Shown: one piece after another, positions 62,890 through 64,000 of the stretch
Layout of the letters: each line of letters starts with the position of its first letter
Position numbering within the stretch: the first letter of the stretch is position 1
NCBI RefSeq assembly: GCF_025336485.1
Contig: NZ_JAODAB010000004.1
Span: 248,001-312,000 of the forward strand
Length of the DNA: 64,000 nt
Reading direction: 5' to 3'
Origin: Pseudomonas citri
GTDB lineage: Bacteria > Pseudomonadota > Gammaproteobacteria > Pseudomonadales > Pseudomonadaceae
Notes under the pieces: generated by a model
Seen by the model: the letters and a program-made list of their open reading frames with translations, nothing else
The model's database searches: none
Told to the model about the DNA's origin: nothing
Translations under genes and position numbers: made by a program

Positions 62890-63702
62890 TCAATCCAGAA
62901 ATTCAGGTTTCTGTTTGCTCATATGGGCGGCCATGGCCACCCGCAGGTCGTTCGATTGCAACATGGCGGCATTCCACGTGGCGACGTATTCCAGGCCGTC
63001 GTCGATGCGGTGGTCACGCATGTAGCGGATCATTTCCTTGGTGCCGGTCACGGCGATCGGCGACTTGGCGGCGATGTCCCGGGCAATGCCCATTACACCG
63101 TCGAGCAAGCTGGCGGCGTCACGGTAGACGCGATTGACCAGGCCGATCTCGCGCGCTTCGTCAGCACCGAAGGTGCGCCCCGTATAAGCGAGTTCACGCA
63201 GCATGCCGTCCCCGACGATCCGGGGCAAGCGTTGCAAGGTGCCAACATCGGCGGCCATGCCGATGTCGATTTCCTTGATGGAAAACTGCGCGTCCTCGGC
63301 GGCATAACGCATGTCGCAGGCGGCGATCAGGTCGATAGCCCCGCCCAGGCAATAGCCCTGGATGGCGGCGAGCACCGGTTTGCGGCAGTTGTCCACGGCG
63401 TTGAACGAGGCTTGCAGTTGTAAGATCTTGCGCCGCAGCAGCCGCGCATTGCGACCCACATCCTTGCCCAGCTCGTTGGCGACACCCGCCAGCATCATCA
63501 GGTCTATCCCGGAGGAAAAATGCTTGCCGGCACCACTGAGCACCACCACTCGCACTGGGTCGGTGTCGTCGATCCATTGGAAGATCTCGACGATCTCGCT
63601 CCAGAACGCGGCGTTCATCGCGTTGATCTTGTCCGGGCGGTTGATCTGCACATGGGCGATGTTGTCTGCAAGTTCGACGTTGAACGCTTGGTATTGCGAC
63701 AT
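62890..63702 (-). CDS. Crotonase-family enzyme, dienoyl-CoA isomerase (ECH1)-like
   Basis: The 270-residue protein has the crotonase oxyanion-hole segments (KHFSSGIDLMML; GYCLGGAIDLIAACDMRY). The block KEIDIGMAADVGTLQRLP matches the mammalian peroxisomal/mitochondrial delta3,5-delta2,4-dienoyl-CoA isomerase, in which Asp176, Glu196 and Asp204 are catalytic. Here the equivalents are Asp in AIDLIAA, Glu in KEID and Asp in AADVG. The C-terminal YVATWNAAMLQSNDL also fits ECH1. It should act in oxidation of unsaturated fatty acids with odd-position double bonds. Confidence 0.87.
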   Translation of the reverse strand: MSQYQAFNVELADNIAHVQINRPDKINAMNAAFWSEIVEIFQWIDDTDPVRVVVLSGAGKHFSSGIDLMMLAGVANELGKDVGRNARLLRRKILQLQASFNAVDNCRKPVLAAIQGYCLGGAIDLIAACDMRYAAEDAQFSIKEIDIGMAADVGTLQRLPRIVGDGMLRELAYTGRTFGADEAREIGLVNRVYRDAASLLDGVMGIARDIAAKSPIAVTGTKEMIRYMRDHRIDDGLEYVATWNAAMLQSNDLRVAMAAHMSKQKPEFLD

Positions 63703-63840
63703 GGCAGTGATCCTTTACCGGCTGAAAAGAGGCCTGAACTATAGCAAGCCATTGCGACAGGACGTAGGCAGTGCATCGGCCAAAAGCAGGACCTGAAGCC
63801 CGGTTCTGAACCTGGGAGTGAAACTTGCAGGAACAGCGCC

Positions 63841-63931
63841 TGTGGGAGCAAAGCTTGCTCGCGATGAGGCCAGTGCCTCAACATCCTTGGTGGCTGGGCA
63901 ACCGCTGTCGCGAGCAAGCTTTGCTCCCACA
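63841..63931. repeat. Long inverted repeat (REP-like pair)
   Basis: TGTGGGAGCAAAGCTTGCTC plus GCGA at 63841-63864 is repeated inverted at 63908-63931, giving a stem of about 24 bp around a 43-bp loop. The motif differs from the GCCGGC-type REP units of the sulfur cluster. The remaining bases to the window end (63932-64000) show no gene. Confidence 0.75.
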
Positions 63932-64000
63932 GGTTTGCTTGCGTCGGGCTTATTCGCTTGCTTGCAACTGCCCATCCCACCCACCACCCAGCGCAGCGAT

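Noticed and set aside
1..64000. CRISPR arrays, rRNA genes and intact insertion sequences
   Set aside because: No regularly spaced repeats of CRISPR type, no rRNA-like stretch and no complete transposase were seen on either strand.

Overview
The window reads as the chromosome of a Pseudomonas, most likely the P. fluorescens group. The evidence is high-GC core genes, dispersed Pseudomonas-type REP palindromes (core GCCGGCTTGCCGGC), a MvaT-family silencer, DUF6555-like small proteins and ahpCF. Core-like stretches (1-16 kb, 37.6-39.9 kb, 52.6-64 kb) flank visibly AT-richer accessory DNA with many short genes and gene fragments (16-37 kb and 40-52.5 kb).

1-16.1 kb is an organosulfur-scavenging cluster, all on the + strand. 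It holds the 3' end of an SfnB/DszC-like flavin oxidoreductase, a heterodimeric ABC exporter (first half frameshifted), an SsuD-like FMNH2 monooxygenase, two paralogues resembling the desulfinase DszB, two TonB-dependent receptors, and an SsuB/SsuC-type importer with two different permeases. Three transcription units are each preceded by a near-consensus sigma-54 -24/-12 element (4740, 8663, 13718), pointing to SfnR-like control. The inferred logic is: receptor, inner-membrane import, monooxygenation, desulfination to sulfite. One DszB-like protein keeps the Cys/His/Arg catalytic set; its neighbour has Ser in place of Cys.

16.1-37.4 kb is a mosaic accessory region. It contains a MITE-like repeat, a MvaT-family silencer, a three-gene Shango-type defence system (TerB-domain protein, BrxD-like ATPase, Lhr-like helicase), a chemoreceptor without a sensor domain, a panB fragment fused tail-to-tail with a truncated FhaC/ShlB transporter gene, an orphan HipA-family kinase, a metallophosphoesterase, a two-HTH XRE regulator and several unknowns.

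37.6-39.9 kb carries ahpF and ahpC. 40.2-51.5 kb looks like a gamma-mobile-trio (GMT) element: gmtY, gmtZ and gmtX, with cargo consisting of a Gabija pair (gajA, gajB), a zinc-ribbon HNH nuclease and small genes. Three 19-bp palindromes lie upstream of gmtY. The right edge is marked by a 25-nt 3' fragment of a tRNA-Ser gene followed by its terminator, which looks like an integration scar.

52.6-64 kb returns to core-type genes: an SPFH protein, a sensor kinase, a lipoprotein polysaccharide deacetylase, small conserved proteins, Nudix, a BCCT transporter, tRNA-Leu and tRNA-Cys, a TSUP transporter, nudC and a dienoyl-CoA isomerase-like crotonase. No CRISPR array, rRNA or intact insertion sequence was seen.
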